Positions 1 through 6,059 of a DNA stretch of 6,277 nucleotides are shown here, piece by piece. The notes beneath the pieces are model-generated. The model was given only the letters and a program-made list of their open reading frames with translations. It searched no databases and was not told the DNA's origin. The stretch spans positions 1-6,277 of the forward strand of contig CADBAC010000189.1 in assembly GCA_902792495.1 (NCBI GenBank). The letters run 5' to 3'. This DNA is from Ruminococcus flavefaciens (GTDB lineage Bacteria; Bacillota; Clostridia; Oscillospirales; Ruminococcaceae). A program made the translations under genes and the position numbers. Each line of letters begins with the position of its first letter. Position 1 is the stretch's first letter.

Positions 1-140
1 TCACAATAGTCGGACGGCGGACAGTGCCCGCCGTCATGACGGATTCAACAATAACAGTATCGGGAGGGCAATTCCTCCCGATACAAAACGATGCGACCTT
101 TGGCATCGGAATAATAAGGGAACAAATCAAAATACAAAAG
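1..140 (+). other. Structured 3' region of an upstream gene (tandem hairpins), no gene
   Basis: No credible coding region is visible. A TAG at 7-9 in frame 1 could be the stop of a gene lying to the left, but only two codons are visible before it. Three stem-loops follow in a row. The first pairs 13-20 with 28-35 (8 bp, GACGGCGG/CCGCCGTC) and shares bases with a perfect 12-bp palindrome CCGTCATGACGG at 31-42, so the two folds exclude each other. The second pairs 57-67 with 74-84 (11 perfect bp, 6-nt loop). The third pairs 89-94 with 103-108 (CGATGC/GCATCG). None has a T-tract on the plus strand, so they are not themselves classical terminators. They may be a structured 3' UTR, or a structured RNA ending in the terminator at 141-178. 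The pairings are read directly from the sequence; the role is unknown. Confidence 0.5.
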
Positions 141-178
141 CGGTCTCCATCTGCACAATAGGAGACCGTTTTTGTTTT
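141..178 (+). terminator. Rho-independent terminator of the upstream transcript
   Basis: A perfect 8-bp stem CGGTCTCC (141-148) and GGAGACCG (161-168) with a 12-nt loop is followed directly by TTTTTGTTTT (169-178), a textbook intrinsic terminator on the plus strand. The A-rich stretch just before it (about 131-139) gives a T-rich tract on the minus strand, so it could also stop transcription coming from the right. It isolates the sigma-factor transcription unit from whatever lies to the left. Because hairpins precede it, a riboswitch-like expression platform cannot be excluded, but the promoter at 213-241 lies downstream of it. Confidence 0.9.
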
Positions 179-212
179 GCCGCTGTTGCCGTGATATCGT
201 ACAAACCACAAC

Positions 213-241
213 TTGACTTAAAGATATAACTATATTATAAT
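213..241 (+). promoter_or_regulatory. Sigma-A type promoter for the sigma/anti-sigma pair
   Basis: TTGACT at 213-218 (5 of 6 match to TTGACA) is separated by 17 bp from a perfect TATAAT at 236-241, in an AT-rich stretch. Transcription should start near 248, giving a leader of about 100 nt before the ATG at 349. This is the only good promoter visible before the sigma gene. It indicates housekeeping transcription rather than, or in addition to, autoregulation by the encoded ECF factor. Confidence 0.8.
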
Positions 242-313
242 AGGAATACATCATAGAAATATTTTTAAAATGTGCTGAGAGTTTCAGTCCTGAGAACAGA
301 CTAATAAATAGAA

Positions 314-327
314 GGGGATATATCCCC
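314..327 (+). promoter_or_regulatory. Perfect 14-bp palindrome in the sigma-gene leader
   Basis: GGGGATATATCCCC is a perfect inverted repeat that ends 6 nt before the AAGGA ribosome binding site (334-338) and 21 nt before the ATG at 349. In RNA it would form a short GGGGA/TCCCC hairpin with a TATA loop. In DNA it could be an operator downstream of the start point. The palindrome is seen directly; its function is not known. Confidence 0.4.
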
Positions 328-348
328 GTCGGAAAGGAAATCCGTAAA

Positions 349-903
349 ATGGAGAACGGCGCCGAAAATTACAAACGTTTCCTGGATGGCGATAATGACG
401 GGATGACCGAAATCATACGTGAATATAAAGACGGACTGTCCTTGTATCTGAACAGCTTCGTCAGGAATATCTGTCTCGCCGAGGAACTTATGGAAGAGAC
501 ATTTGTCTCTCTGGTCATGAAAAAGCCTAAGTTTTCGGGGAAAAGTTCTTTCAAGACCTGGCTTTATGCCATCGGAAGAAATATTACCCTTGATTATATG
601 AAAAAGAATAAAAAGCATCAGTCTGTCCCCATAGATGAGATGTACGAAATGGCGGACGAGGAGAATATCGAACGCAGCTATATCCGTGAGGAGAACAAGA
701 TACATCTTCATCGTGCACTGGCTAAGCTGAAGCCCGTGTACAGTCAGGTGCTGCATCTGAGTTACCTTGAAGGTTTCACTAATTCAGAGACTGCCTGCAT
801 TATGCAAAGGTCCAACCGACAGATAGAAAACCTTATCTACAGGGCAAAAAAAGCTCTCCGTGAAGAGCTGGAAAAGGAGGGTTTCGTTTATGAAGGACTA
901 TAA
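349..903 (+). CDS. ECF-type RNA polymerase sigma factor, sigma-70 family
   Basis: This 184-residue protein has the two-domain layout of ECF (group 4) sigma factors, which direct RNA polymerase to a small set of promoters on a signal. Residues about 20-88 match region 2, including AEELMEETFVSL (44-55), where core polymerase contact and -10 melting occur, and FKTWLYAIGRN (68-78), the conserved region 2.3/2.4 signature. A charged linker (about 86-116) leads to region 4 (about 117-172), whose helix-turn-helix LEGFTNSETACIMQRSNRQI and the following RAKKALREEL should read the -35 element. The length is normal for the family. The ATG at 349 is preceded by AAGGA with 10-nt spacing. Its last 14 nt overlap the next gene, a single-pass membrane protein, which is the usual place for the cognate anti-sigma factor. 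The family call is firm; target genes and signal are unknown. The TTGACT/TATAAT promoter upstream suggests basal transcription by the housekeeping sigma. Confidence 0.93.
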   Translation: MENGAENYKRFLDGDNDGMTEIIREYKDGLSLYLNSFVRNICLAEELMEETFVSLVMKKPKFSGKSSFKTWLYAIGRNITLDYMKKNKKHQSVPIDEMYEMADEENIERSYIREENKIHLHRALAKLKPVYSQVLHLSYLEGFTNSETACIMQRSNRQIENLIYRAKKALREELEKEGFVYEGL

Positions 904-2038
904 GCAGGTTTCCGACAGCGTTTTCCGCAAAGCCGAAGAACGCATGAATGAAAAGAAGCGCCGTTCCGCAGTAATATGGCGCAGGTCACTTATCGCTTCG
1001 GGTATGGCGGCAGTTCTTATTGTTGGTGTCGGCATATGGAAAAATGAAAGCATACGTGGACTTCTTGACCGTGACCCTCATACTTCCGATATAAGCCTTA
1101 TCGAAGAAGATCCGACTGTAACAGCATCAGAAACCATAGCGGTTACAACCGAAAGCGGAACAGCTGAAAAGACCACAAAACAGGCAAAAACCACCACTTC
1201 AACCGCAACAAGGACATCAACAGTAACATCAAAGACAAGCAGTACGGCTTCATCATCGGCAGACAGTACAAGTTCTGAAAAGGCAGACGGAAATACCTCC
1301 CATGCAAACGGCGGAGGAACTACAGTCCGCACCGAACAGAACAATACTCAGCGCACAACAGACACAGTGTCGGCGGATAAGAATACCTCTGCAAAGACTA
1401 CACAAACAACAAGCAGGGCGGAAACTACCACAACTAAGCGTACTTCTGCAACTGCAAGCACGACCACAAGACGTACCAATACAACGACTACAACGACCGT
1501 GAATCATCAGACAGGTGCGCCGCAGACCACAAACTCTACTACCCGTCAGACTCATATACCAACTCATACACCAACTGTTACCGATACCACATGGGCCGTG
1601 GTTGAAGTTACAACAACTACTACGATCGTCTATACTCACGCTCCTATGCCGCAGTCTTCTGCCACCACCGAATCTATACGGACCATTGATACAGGCAGAG
1701 AATTTACAGTTACCGAAACGGAAGCAGGGGAATGGCTTATAGAGGGCTGTCCCACATATTGCTATGCTTCTCTCTGCTTTGAAGCGGATGAACCTGTCAG
1801 CGGCAGGATGCACGTTATCTACAATAACGGCGATCACGAAGAAACGGTCTACAATGTCACCATAGGCGATTATAAGACAACGTGGCTGGATTATTATAAT
1901 TACGGCTCATCCGATGTGATGACGGTTTACTTTGAATGCGACGATCCTGCAAAGATAAGGCTTGTAAGGTATAAGCTTCAGGAAACCGAGGAGGGGTATA
2001 TTTATTACGAAGAGAGGAAAAAACAGAATACGGGATAA
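890..2038 (+). CDS. Probable membrane anti-sigma factor / sensor with Thr-rich linker
   Basis: This 382-residue protein is probably the membrane-bound partner of the upstream sigma factor. The start is the ATG at 890, preceded by AAGGAGG (874-880) at 9-nt spacing and overlapping the sigma gene by 14 nt. An in-frame ATG at 860 lacks a comparable site. Residues 1-32 are highly charged and should be cytoplasmic. Residues about 33-50 (LIASGMAAVLIVGVGIW) form one membrane span with positive residues before it. Residues about 75-265 are a Thr/Ser-dominated, low-complexity stretch with runs such as TNTTTTTTV, probably an extended and possibly glycosylated wall-spanning linker. Residues about 268-375 look like a beta-rich extracytoplasmic domain with aromatic residues and four cysteines (287, 291, 296, 350). 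No zinc-binding anti-sigma (HxxxCxxC) motif is seen in the short N-terminus. Sigma factors paired with such proteins are recurrent in cellulolytic clostridia, where some sense polysaccharides. The anti-sigma role is inferred from position and topology; I do not recognise the C-terminal domain family. Confidence 0.8.
   Translation: MKDYKQVSDSVFRKAEERMNEKKRRSAVIWRRSLIASGMAAVLIVGVGIWKNESIRGLLDRDPHTSDISLIEEDPTVTASETIAVTTESGTAEKTTKQAKTTTSTATRTSTVTSKTSSTASSSADSTSSEKADGNTSHANGGGTTVRTEQNNTQRTTDTVSADKNTSAKTTQTTSRAETTTTKRTSATASTTTRRTNTTTTTTVNHQTGAPQTTNSTTRQTHIPTHTPTVTDTTWAVVEVTTTTTIVYTHAPMPQSSATTESIRTIDTGREFTVTETEAGEWLIEGCPTYCYASLCFEADEPVSGRMHVIYNNGDHEETVYNVTIGDYKTTWLDYYNYGSSDVMTVYFECDDPAKIRLVRYKLQETEEGYIYYEERKKQNTG
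1112..1684 (+). repeat. Low-complexity ACN-rich coding tract (Thr/Ser linker)
   Basis: This part of the membrane protein gene is dominated by ACA/ACC/ACT/ACG and AGC/TCA codons, giving near-repetitive DNA, for example the ACN run at about 1477-1500 and another at about 1610-1623. It encodes the Thr/Ser-rich linker (residues about 75-265). Mixed synonymous codons break up exact repeats, but slippage or recombination could change linker length between strains. It is not a tandem repeat with a fixed long unit. Confidence 0.6.
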
Positions 2039-3258
2039 ATAATACTTCCCATAAACAAAGTTTGCCCTCTGATACGGTACACGATTATTTGTCGGTGTAC
2101 CCTGTCAGGGGGCGATTTTTCATGTAAGGCAACACCGCACAAAACTTGTGCTGAAGATGCGCCGACAGATTTTTTCGTCAGATTGTATAGAAATTCCGCA
2201 GGCATACTACCGTATGTCAAGGGATTTCTGTGCAAGATGACGGCAGCGATGAGTACGCTTTGCACTATGAGGAAGATGCACAGCATAACAGCGATAGTTA
2301 TGCCTGTCCACCATGCCTGATCGAGTCCTGCCGATGAGACGATATTCTGCATAAGCGCAAGGGTAAGAGTGCCGAGGAGAGTGCCGATGATATTGCCCGC
2401 ACCGCCCATAAGGTTCGTGCCGCCGATTATAGCCGAAGCTATGGCATTCATCTCCGCACCTGCCGCATTTGCCGCAGAGCCCGAACCTACGTGCATGAAG
2501 TAGACGAATCCGCCGATGCCTGCGAGAAGTCCGCATATGAGATGTGAGAGGAAAACGGTCTGCTTCACGTTTATCCCCAGCATAAGTGCGCTCTGACGAT
2601 TGCCGCCAACAGCGTAGAATGCCCTGCCCGTTCTTGTCCATTTCAGCAGGAAAAACAGAGCCGCCGCTGTAAGAAGTGCCACGATCACACCTATCTCGAT
2701 ATAGGCATTGATGAAAATTCCGTTCTTGTTCACCGAGCCGAGAAAAGGCACGTTTATCCTCGTTTCACGAATGCGCACGAAGTCCTCATTCTGAACGTTG
2801 AACGGCGCTTCGCATACGATAGTGGTCATTCCCCTTGCGAAGAACATTCCTGCAAGAGTAATGATAAAGGGCTGTATCTCCAGATAAGCAACAAGGAAGC
2901 CCTGCACCAGTCCGAATGCCAGACCTATCCCCAGCGCTAACAGTGCCGCACCTGTAAAGCTGCCGCCGTGATGGTCGATGAAGACCGCACAGCACATGGT
3001 CACCAGCGCCGAAACTCCGCCGACGGAAATATCTATTCCGCCTGCCACCATGACCACGGTCATGCCGCAGGAGAGGATCATCAGTGCCGCATTTGCGTTG
3101 AGAAGATTGAAGAATGTCTGCGGCTTGAGGAAGCCTTTCTGAAAGACTATCATCGCAAAAACATAGAGGATCACGAATACTGCCGCTGTTATCATGGTCA
3201 GCACAGTGGAATCCGACAGATCGCAGAAGCGCTTTTTGTGAATTCTTTTTATTTTCAT
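2005..3258 (-). CDS. Sugar ABC transporter permease, YjfF-like, with aberrant C-terminal tail
   Basis: This is one of two membrane subunits of the sugar importer, and probably pairs with the permease encoded just upstream to form the channel. Residues 1-16 are basic and cytoplasmic, then hydrophobic helices follow from about 17-40. The segment GMTVVMVAGGIDISVGG (65-81) is the hallmark of the ribose/galactofuranose permease family (BPD_transp_2), as are QPFIITLAGMFFARG (about residues 128-142) and IIGGTNLMGGAGNIIGTLLG further on. The ATG at 3258 has GGAGGA (3270-3265) with 6-nt spacing and lies 13 nt after the previous gene's stop. Family members usually end soon after the last helix, here near residue 335-340. 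This frame runs on to 417 residues, and the extra part is polar, unlike the family, and encoded by the hairpin-rich segment. It overlaps the convergent gene by 34 bp. The likely explanation is loss of the native stop by insertion; the core should still fold. Family assignment is firm, function of the tail doubtful. Confidence 0.9.
   Translation of the reverse strand: MKIKRIHKKRFCDLSDSTVLTMITAAVFVILYVFAMIVFQKGFLKPQTFFNLLNANAALMILSCGMTVVMVAGGIDISVGGVSALVTMCCAVFIDHHGGSFTGAALLALGIGLAFGLVQGFLVAYLEIQPFIITLAGMFFARGMTTIVCEAPFNVQNEDFVRIRETRINVPFLGSVNKNGIFINAYIEIGVIVALLTAAALFFLLKWTRTGRAFYAVGGNRQSALMLGINVKQTVFLSHLICGLLAGIGGFVYFMHVGSGSAANAAGAEMNAIASAIIGGTNLMGGAGNIIGTLLGTLTLALMQNIVSSAGLDQAWWTGITIAVMLCIFLIVQSVLIAAVILHRNPLTYGSMPAEFLYNLTKKSVGASSAQVLCGVALHEKSPPDRVHRQIIVYRIRGQTLFMGSIIYPVFCFFLSS
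2041..2245. repeat. Hairpin-rich segment, putative dispersed repeat / MITE-like insertion
   Basis: About 200 bp between the two convergent genes carries dense secondary structure. There is a stem with 19 paired positions at 2064-2082/2095-2113, a 6-bp stem GCACAA/TTGTGC at 2137-2142/2146-2151, and a nested imperfect hairpin. The last pairs AGAAATTCC (2189-2197) with GGATTTCT (2222-2229), with CATAC/GTATG (2203-2207/2212-2216) inside. Two similar pieces, TTGTGCTGAAGATGCGCCG (from 2146) and CTGTGCAAGATGACGGC (from 2229), bracket the right half. The segment starts just after the plus-strand stop and ends where the permease family's normal C-terminus should be. That pattern suggests an inserted or dispersed element. 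Copy number cannot be seen in one window, and the boundaries are approximate. Confidence 0.45.
2064..2120 (+). terminator. Long rho-independent terminator after the sigma/anti-sigma pair
   Basis: The arms 2064-2082 and 2095-2113 pair over 19 positions with one mismatch (C2075/C2102) and two G-T wobbles, around a 12-nt loop. They are followed by GATTTTT (2114-2120). On the plus strand this is a strong intrinsic terminator 26 nt after the stop at 2038. On the minus strand the hairpin is followed by CAAACTTTGTTT, a weaker tract, so it may act in both directions. It lies inside the open tail of the convergent permease reading frame, which is unusual and argues that the tail is not native coding sequence. 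Confidence 0.85.
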
Positions 3259-3271
3259 ATCCGCTCCTCCG

Positions 3272-4363
3272 TCAGACCTGTTTTCCGGCAGTTTCCGGCT
3301 CGGATAAGCTTCTGAGCAGTTTCATGAGCTTTTCCCTGACTACGGGAGAACTCAGCACCACCAGAATTATTACCGCTGCTGCCTTGTATGCGGAAAGAGC
3401 ATCCGACTGCACATCGAACTTGTAAAGTGTGGTCGTGAGGAACTGTATAACGTATGCTCCCAGAATGGACGAGCTCATGCGGAATTTTCCGCCGCTTAGG
3501 GGATTTCCTCCCAGCGCCACCGCAAGTATTGCATCCATTTCGATATCCTTTGCGATTATCGAATAGTTGATAGTTTTAAGGCGGCTCACCTTGATAAGAG
3601 CCGCAACTGCACAGCAAAGCCCCATTATGACGAATACTCCCACCTTGACGATGCGTGGGTCAAGTCCGTTAAGACGGGATGTCTTTTCGCTGATGCCCAC
3701 CGACTGAACGTAAAGTCCCAGACTTGTAAAGCGGAGAAGCGCCCACACAGCCGCAAAGCATATCAGAGCGATGAAAAACGGCGTAGGCATGGGAACTCCC
3801 TTGATATAGCCGCCGAAACTTGCAAAGGTGCTGTCGGCCACCATGGGAAGTTCGTTGTTGTTTATCCATGCGGCAATGGAGCGGCCTGCGGTAAAGAGTA
3901 TCAGAGTTGCCACCATTGGCTGTATCCTGAAAAATGCCACCAGTGCGCCGTTGAAAGCGCCGCAGAGCATTCCGACCAGACAGCACACAAGGAATGCCAC
4001 GATAATAGGGGACTGTATCTGCCCCGAAGTAAGATCGCTTCCGCAGAGCACACGGAGTAGAGCGCTTCCGCAAATGGCGATGACTGCTCCGGCGCTGATG
4101 TCCTGACCTCCCGAAGCCGCCGTTACCAGAGTCATTCCGATGGCGAGAATTGCCAGTTCCGAGCCGTTATCCAGTATTGAGATAAGGTTGCCTGCCAGAA
4201 CGGGATCGCCTGCGCTGTTGCGGCCGAGAGTGACTCTGAAAAATTCTGGGTCAGCTATCAGATTGAATATGACCAGTGCCAGCAGCGCCGCCAGCGGTAT
4301 AAGGAACTGTTTCCCCGAAAAAAAGCTGAGGAAGTTCCGTTTACTGCGGTCCTGCGCCATCAT
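3272..4363 (-). CDS. Sugar ABC transporter permease, YtfT-like
   Basis: This 363-residue integral membrane protein is the first of two permeases of the importer. It starts MMAQDRSKRN, with a hydrophobic helix at about 20-36 (LIPLAALLALVIFNLIA). The segment GMTLVTAASGGQDISAGAV (76-94), including GGQDIS, is characteristic of the YtfT branch of the BPD_transp_2 family. Later segments FFRIQPMVATLILFTAGRSI and AILAVALGGNPLSGGKFRM fit conserved loops facing the ATPase. AGGAGG (4374-4369) is followed at 5 nt by ATG 4363 and at 8 nt by ATG 4360; either could be used. A GTG at 4369 overlaps the ribosome binding site and is unlikely. The start overlaps the ATPase gene end by 23 nt, suggesting translational coupling. 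Substrate is inferred from family only: galactofuranose or another furanose/pentose. Confidence 0.93.
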   Translation of the reverse strand: MMAQDRSKRNFLSFFSGKQFLIPLAALLALVIFNLIADPEFFRVTLGRNSAGDPVLAGNLISILDNGSELAILAIGMTLVTAASGGQDISAGAVIAICGSALLRVLCGSDLTSGQIQSPIIVAFLVCCLVGMLCGAFNGALVAFFRIQPMVATLILFTAGRSIAAWINNNELPMVADSTFASFGGYIKGVPMPTPFFIALICFAAVWALLRFTSLGLYVQSVGISEKTSRLNGLDPRIVKVGVFVIMGLCCAVAALIKVSRLKTINYSIIAKDIEMDAILAVALGGNPLSGGKFRMSSSILGAYVIQFLTTTLYKFDVQSDALSAYKAAAVIILVVLSSPVVREKLMKLLRSLSEPETAGKQV

Positions 4364-5861
4364 GCTCACCTCCTGCTATAGTTTTCATGATATTGTCTTC
4401 ACTTAGCTGTCTGCCCGAAAGCTGTCCTACCATTTTTCTGTCACGCATGACGAAAAGCCGTGAGCAGATACCGAGCATTTCCCCAAGCTCAGAGGAAATG
4501 AAAGTAACGCTCATACCATCGTCGGCAAGCTTCTTCACAAGCCGCTGTATATCGGCTTTTGCGCCTATGTCGATACCTCTTGTGGGTTCATCGAGTATAA
4601 GATATTCTGGGTGGGTGAGAAGCCATCTTGCAAGTATGACTTTCTGCTGATTGCCGCCGGAAAGTTCCTTTACGGGAGTATCGGCGGAGGCGGTCTTTAT
4701 TCCCAGCGCCCTGATGTATTCATCAGCAAAGCCTTCGGCTTCCGATTTTGAAAATGGCCTGAAAAAGCCTTTTTTCACCTGCAGCGCCAGTATGATGTTC
4801 TCCCTGACGGACAGTTCTCCGATTATTCCCTCGGCTTTTCTGTCCTCGGAAAGATAGGCTATTCCGTTCTTTATGGCATCGGAAGGCTTTCTGATGCTGA
4901 CGGTTTTCCCGTTCATTACCACGTTTCCGTCAGTACCTTTGTCCGCACCGAACACCGCACGGACGCATTCGCTCCTTCCCGAACCGAGAAGGCCTGCGAA
5001 TCCGCTTATCTCGCCCTTTCTCACCGTCAGTTCAAAGGGAGCGATATTCTCGCTGCTGTGGATATTCCTGCCGTGATACAGCACTTCGCCAACGGCTTTA
5101 TCCTCAGCCTCCGCAGCAACAGGGGAGTCATCCAGTTCACGGCCAAGCATTTCCGCAACAAGCTGTACCCTTGTGATATCGCTGACGTTATAGACTCCCG
5201 TCAGTCTGCCGTCACGGAGAACCGTTACCCTGTCGCAGATATCGTAGACCTGATCGAGGAAATGGGTGACGAAGATTATGCCTGTGCCCTTTGATCTGAG
5301 CTGACGCATCAGTTCAAACAGCCGCTCTGTTTCCTGTTCGTCAAGGGAGGAAGTAGGCTCGTCCAGCACAAGTATACTGCACTCCATGTCTACCGCCCTT
5401 GCAATGGCTATCATCTGCTGTACCGCTACCGAACAGCTTCCCAGCGGCTGAACGGGGCTTGCAGGTATGCCCAGTGACGACAGGAGCTTTTCGGCTTTTT
5501 CATTAAGTTTACGCCAGCTGATAAGTCTTTTTTTATGTCGGCCTGCGTAAATATTTTCGGCAACCGAAAGATTCGGGCAAAGTGGGATCTCCTGATAGAC
5601 CGTGCTTATCCCAAGTTCCTGAGCCTGCTGAGGAGATGATATCTCAACGGGGCCGCTGTGTCCCTTGAGATATATCTCTCCCGAATCTTTCGTGTAAACG
5701 CCTGTAAGTATCTTTATAAGCGTGGATTTTCCTGCGCCGTTCTCTCCCATGAGAGCCATTATCTCGCCACGGCAAAGCGTAAAGTCCACATTCTGCAAAG
5801 CCTTTACGCTGAGGAAGGAACGGCTTATCCCCCGCATTTCGAGAATGGAATTCTCCTTCAT
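4341..5861 (-). CDS. Sugar ABC transporter ATP-binding protein, YtfR-like (two nucleotide-binding domains)
   Basis: This 506-residue cytoplasmic ATPase has two fused ABC domains, as in RbsA/MglA/YtfR, and powers import through the two permeases. Domain 1 has Walker A GENGAGKST (39-47), Q-loop Q90, the family-typical altered signature CSVAVQQ (143-149), Walker B ILVLDEPTSSL (163-173) and H-loop H200. Domain 2 has the degenerate Walker A GLLGSGRSE (290-298, no Lys), a full signature LSGGNQQK (400-407), Walker B LILDEPTRGID (421-431) and Ser at the H-loop position (about 457). This asymmetry is normal for the sugar family, so one ATP site is probably catalytic. The ATG at 5861 is chosen because AGGGGG (5873-5868) precedes it by 6 nt and the protein then starts at the usual place. 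The frame is open upstream to 5951, giving an in-frame GTG at 5918 with AAGGAG 5 nt before it, so a longer form is possible. The end overlaps the next permease gene. A terminator-like hairpin sits just before the ribosome binding site. Confidence 0.95.
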   Translation of the reverse strand: MKENSILEMRGISRSFLSVKALQNVDFTLCRGEIMALMGENGAGKSTLIKILTGVYTKDSGEIYLKGHSGPVEISSPQQAQELGISTVYQEIPLCPNLSVAENIYAGRHKKRLISWRKLNEKAEKLLSSLGIPASPVQPLGSCSVAVQQMIAIARAVDMECSILVLDEPTSSLDEQETERLFELMRQLRSKGTGIIFVTHFLDQVYDICDRVTVLRDGRLTGVYNVSDITRVQLVAEMLGRELDDSPVAAEAEDKAVGEVLYHGRNIHSSENIAPFELTVRKGEISGFAGLLGSGRSECVRAVFGADKGTDGNVVMNGKTVSIRKPSDAIKNGIAYLSEDRKAEGIIGELSVRENIILALQVKKGFFRPFSKSEAEGFADEYIRALGIKTASADTPVKELSGGNQQKVILARWLLTHPEYLILDEPTRGIDIGAKADIQRLVKKLADDGMSVTFISSELGEMLGICSRLFVMRDRKMVGQLSGRQLSEDNIMKTIAGGEHDGAGPQ

Positions 5862-5873
5862 GTAATTCCCCCT

Positions 5874-5910
5874 AAAAATAAGTGCGGGGACGTCCTGAGA
5901 CTCACCGCAC
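5874..5910 (-). terminator. Attenuator-like terminator before the ATPase gene
   Basis: On the minus strand GTGCGGTGA (5910-5902) pairs with TCCCCGCAC (5890-5882), 9 positions with one mismatch including 6 perfect GC-rich outer pairs, followed by TTATTTTT (5881-5874). The T-tract directly abuts the ATPase ribosome binding site AGGGGG (5873-5868). The loop region contains two small palindromes, GGACGTCC (5888-5895) and TGAGACTCA (5896-5904), which could support alternative folds. It probably reduces read-through from the binding-protein gene into the ATPase/permease genes, either constitutively or as a regulated attenuator. Confidence 0.65.
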
Positions 5911-5933
5911 ACAAACACTATCACTCCTTCAAC

Positions 5934-5961
5934 TAACCATTGAAGAATGCCTCAATAGTTA
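5934..5961 (-). other. Intercistronic hairpin
   Basis: On the minus-strand transcript TAACTATTGA (5961-5952) pairs with TCAATGGTTA (5943-5934) over 10 positions with a single G-U wobble and an 8-nt loop. There is no T-tract, but GAAGGAG (5930-5924), a ribosome-binding-like motif, follows 3 nt later. It may be a transcript-stabilising or leader element. The wobble works only in the minus-strand RNA, consistent with function in this transcript. Confidence 0.45.
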
Positions 5962-6004
5962 ATTGGCGGAGCAATAAAACAAAAATGAAGAATGATTCAG
6001 ATTA

Positions 6005-6059
6005 TATAAAGGCATACGCACTGGGATATGCGCTGTTCCGTGGAACAACTGCCTATATA
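6005..6059 (-). other. Possible three-way junction RNA at the end of the binding-protein gene
   Basis: The outer stem pairs 6050-6059 with 6005-6014 (TATATAGGCA with TGCCTTTATA on the minus strand, one mismatch) and overlaps the TAG stop codon at 6055-6053. Inside are a GTTCC/GGAAC hairpin (6035-6039/6042-6046) and a second arm, CGCA/TGCG (6017-6020/6029-6032), with an alternative GCATA/TATGC pairing (6012-6016/6027-6031). A T-rich stretch follows on the minus strand (about 5982-5970) but not directly. Such 3' structures often protect binding-protein mRNA from decay. The fold is read by eye. Confidence 0.4.

Noticed and set aside
45..254. Small minus-strand frame of 69 codons at the left end
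   Set aside because: It runs through the terminator at 141-178 and across the promoter at 213-241, and matches nothing recognisable.
301..756. Minus-strand open frame of 151 codons
   Set aside because: It lies wholly antisense to the sigma factor, which has clear family motifs, and has no ribosome binding site or recognisable domain.
860..889. Earlier ATG at 860 for the membrane protein
   Set aside because: No ribosome binding site at proper spacing; the ATG at 890 has AAGGAGG 9 nt before it and gives the usual charged N-terminus.
1253..1837. Minus-strand open frame of 194 codons, Cys/Arg/Ser-rich
   Set aside because: It is the antisense shadow of the Thr-codon-rich linker; the composition follows from complementing ACN codons.
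2207..2641. Minus-strand frame of 144 codons overlapping the permease, considered as a frameshifted native C-terminus
   Set aside because: Its sequence is Arg/His-rich and shows no permease features; the main frame keeps family homology up to the last helix.
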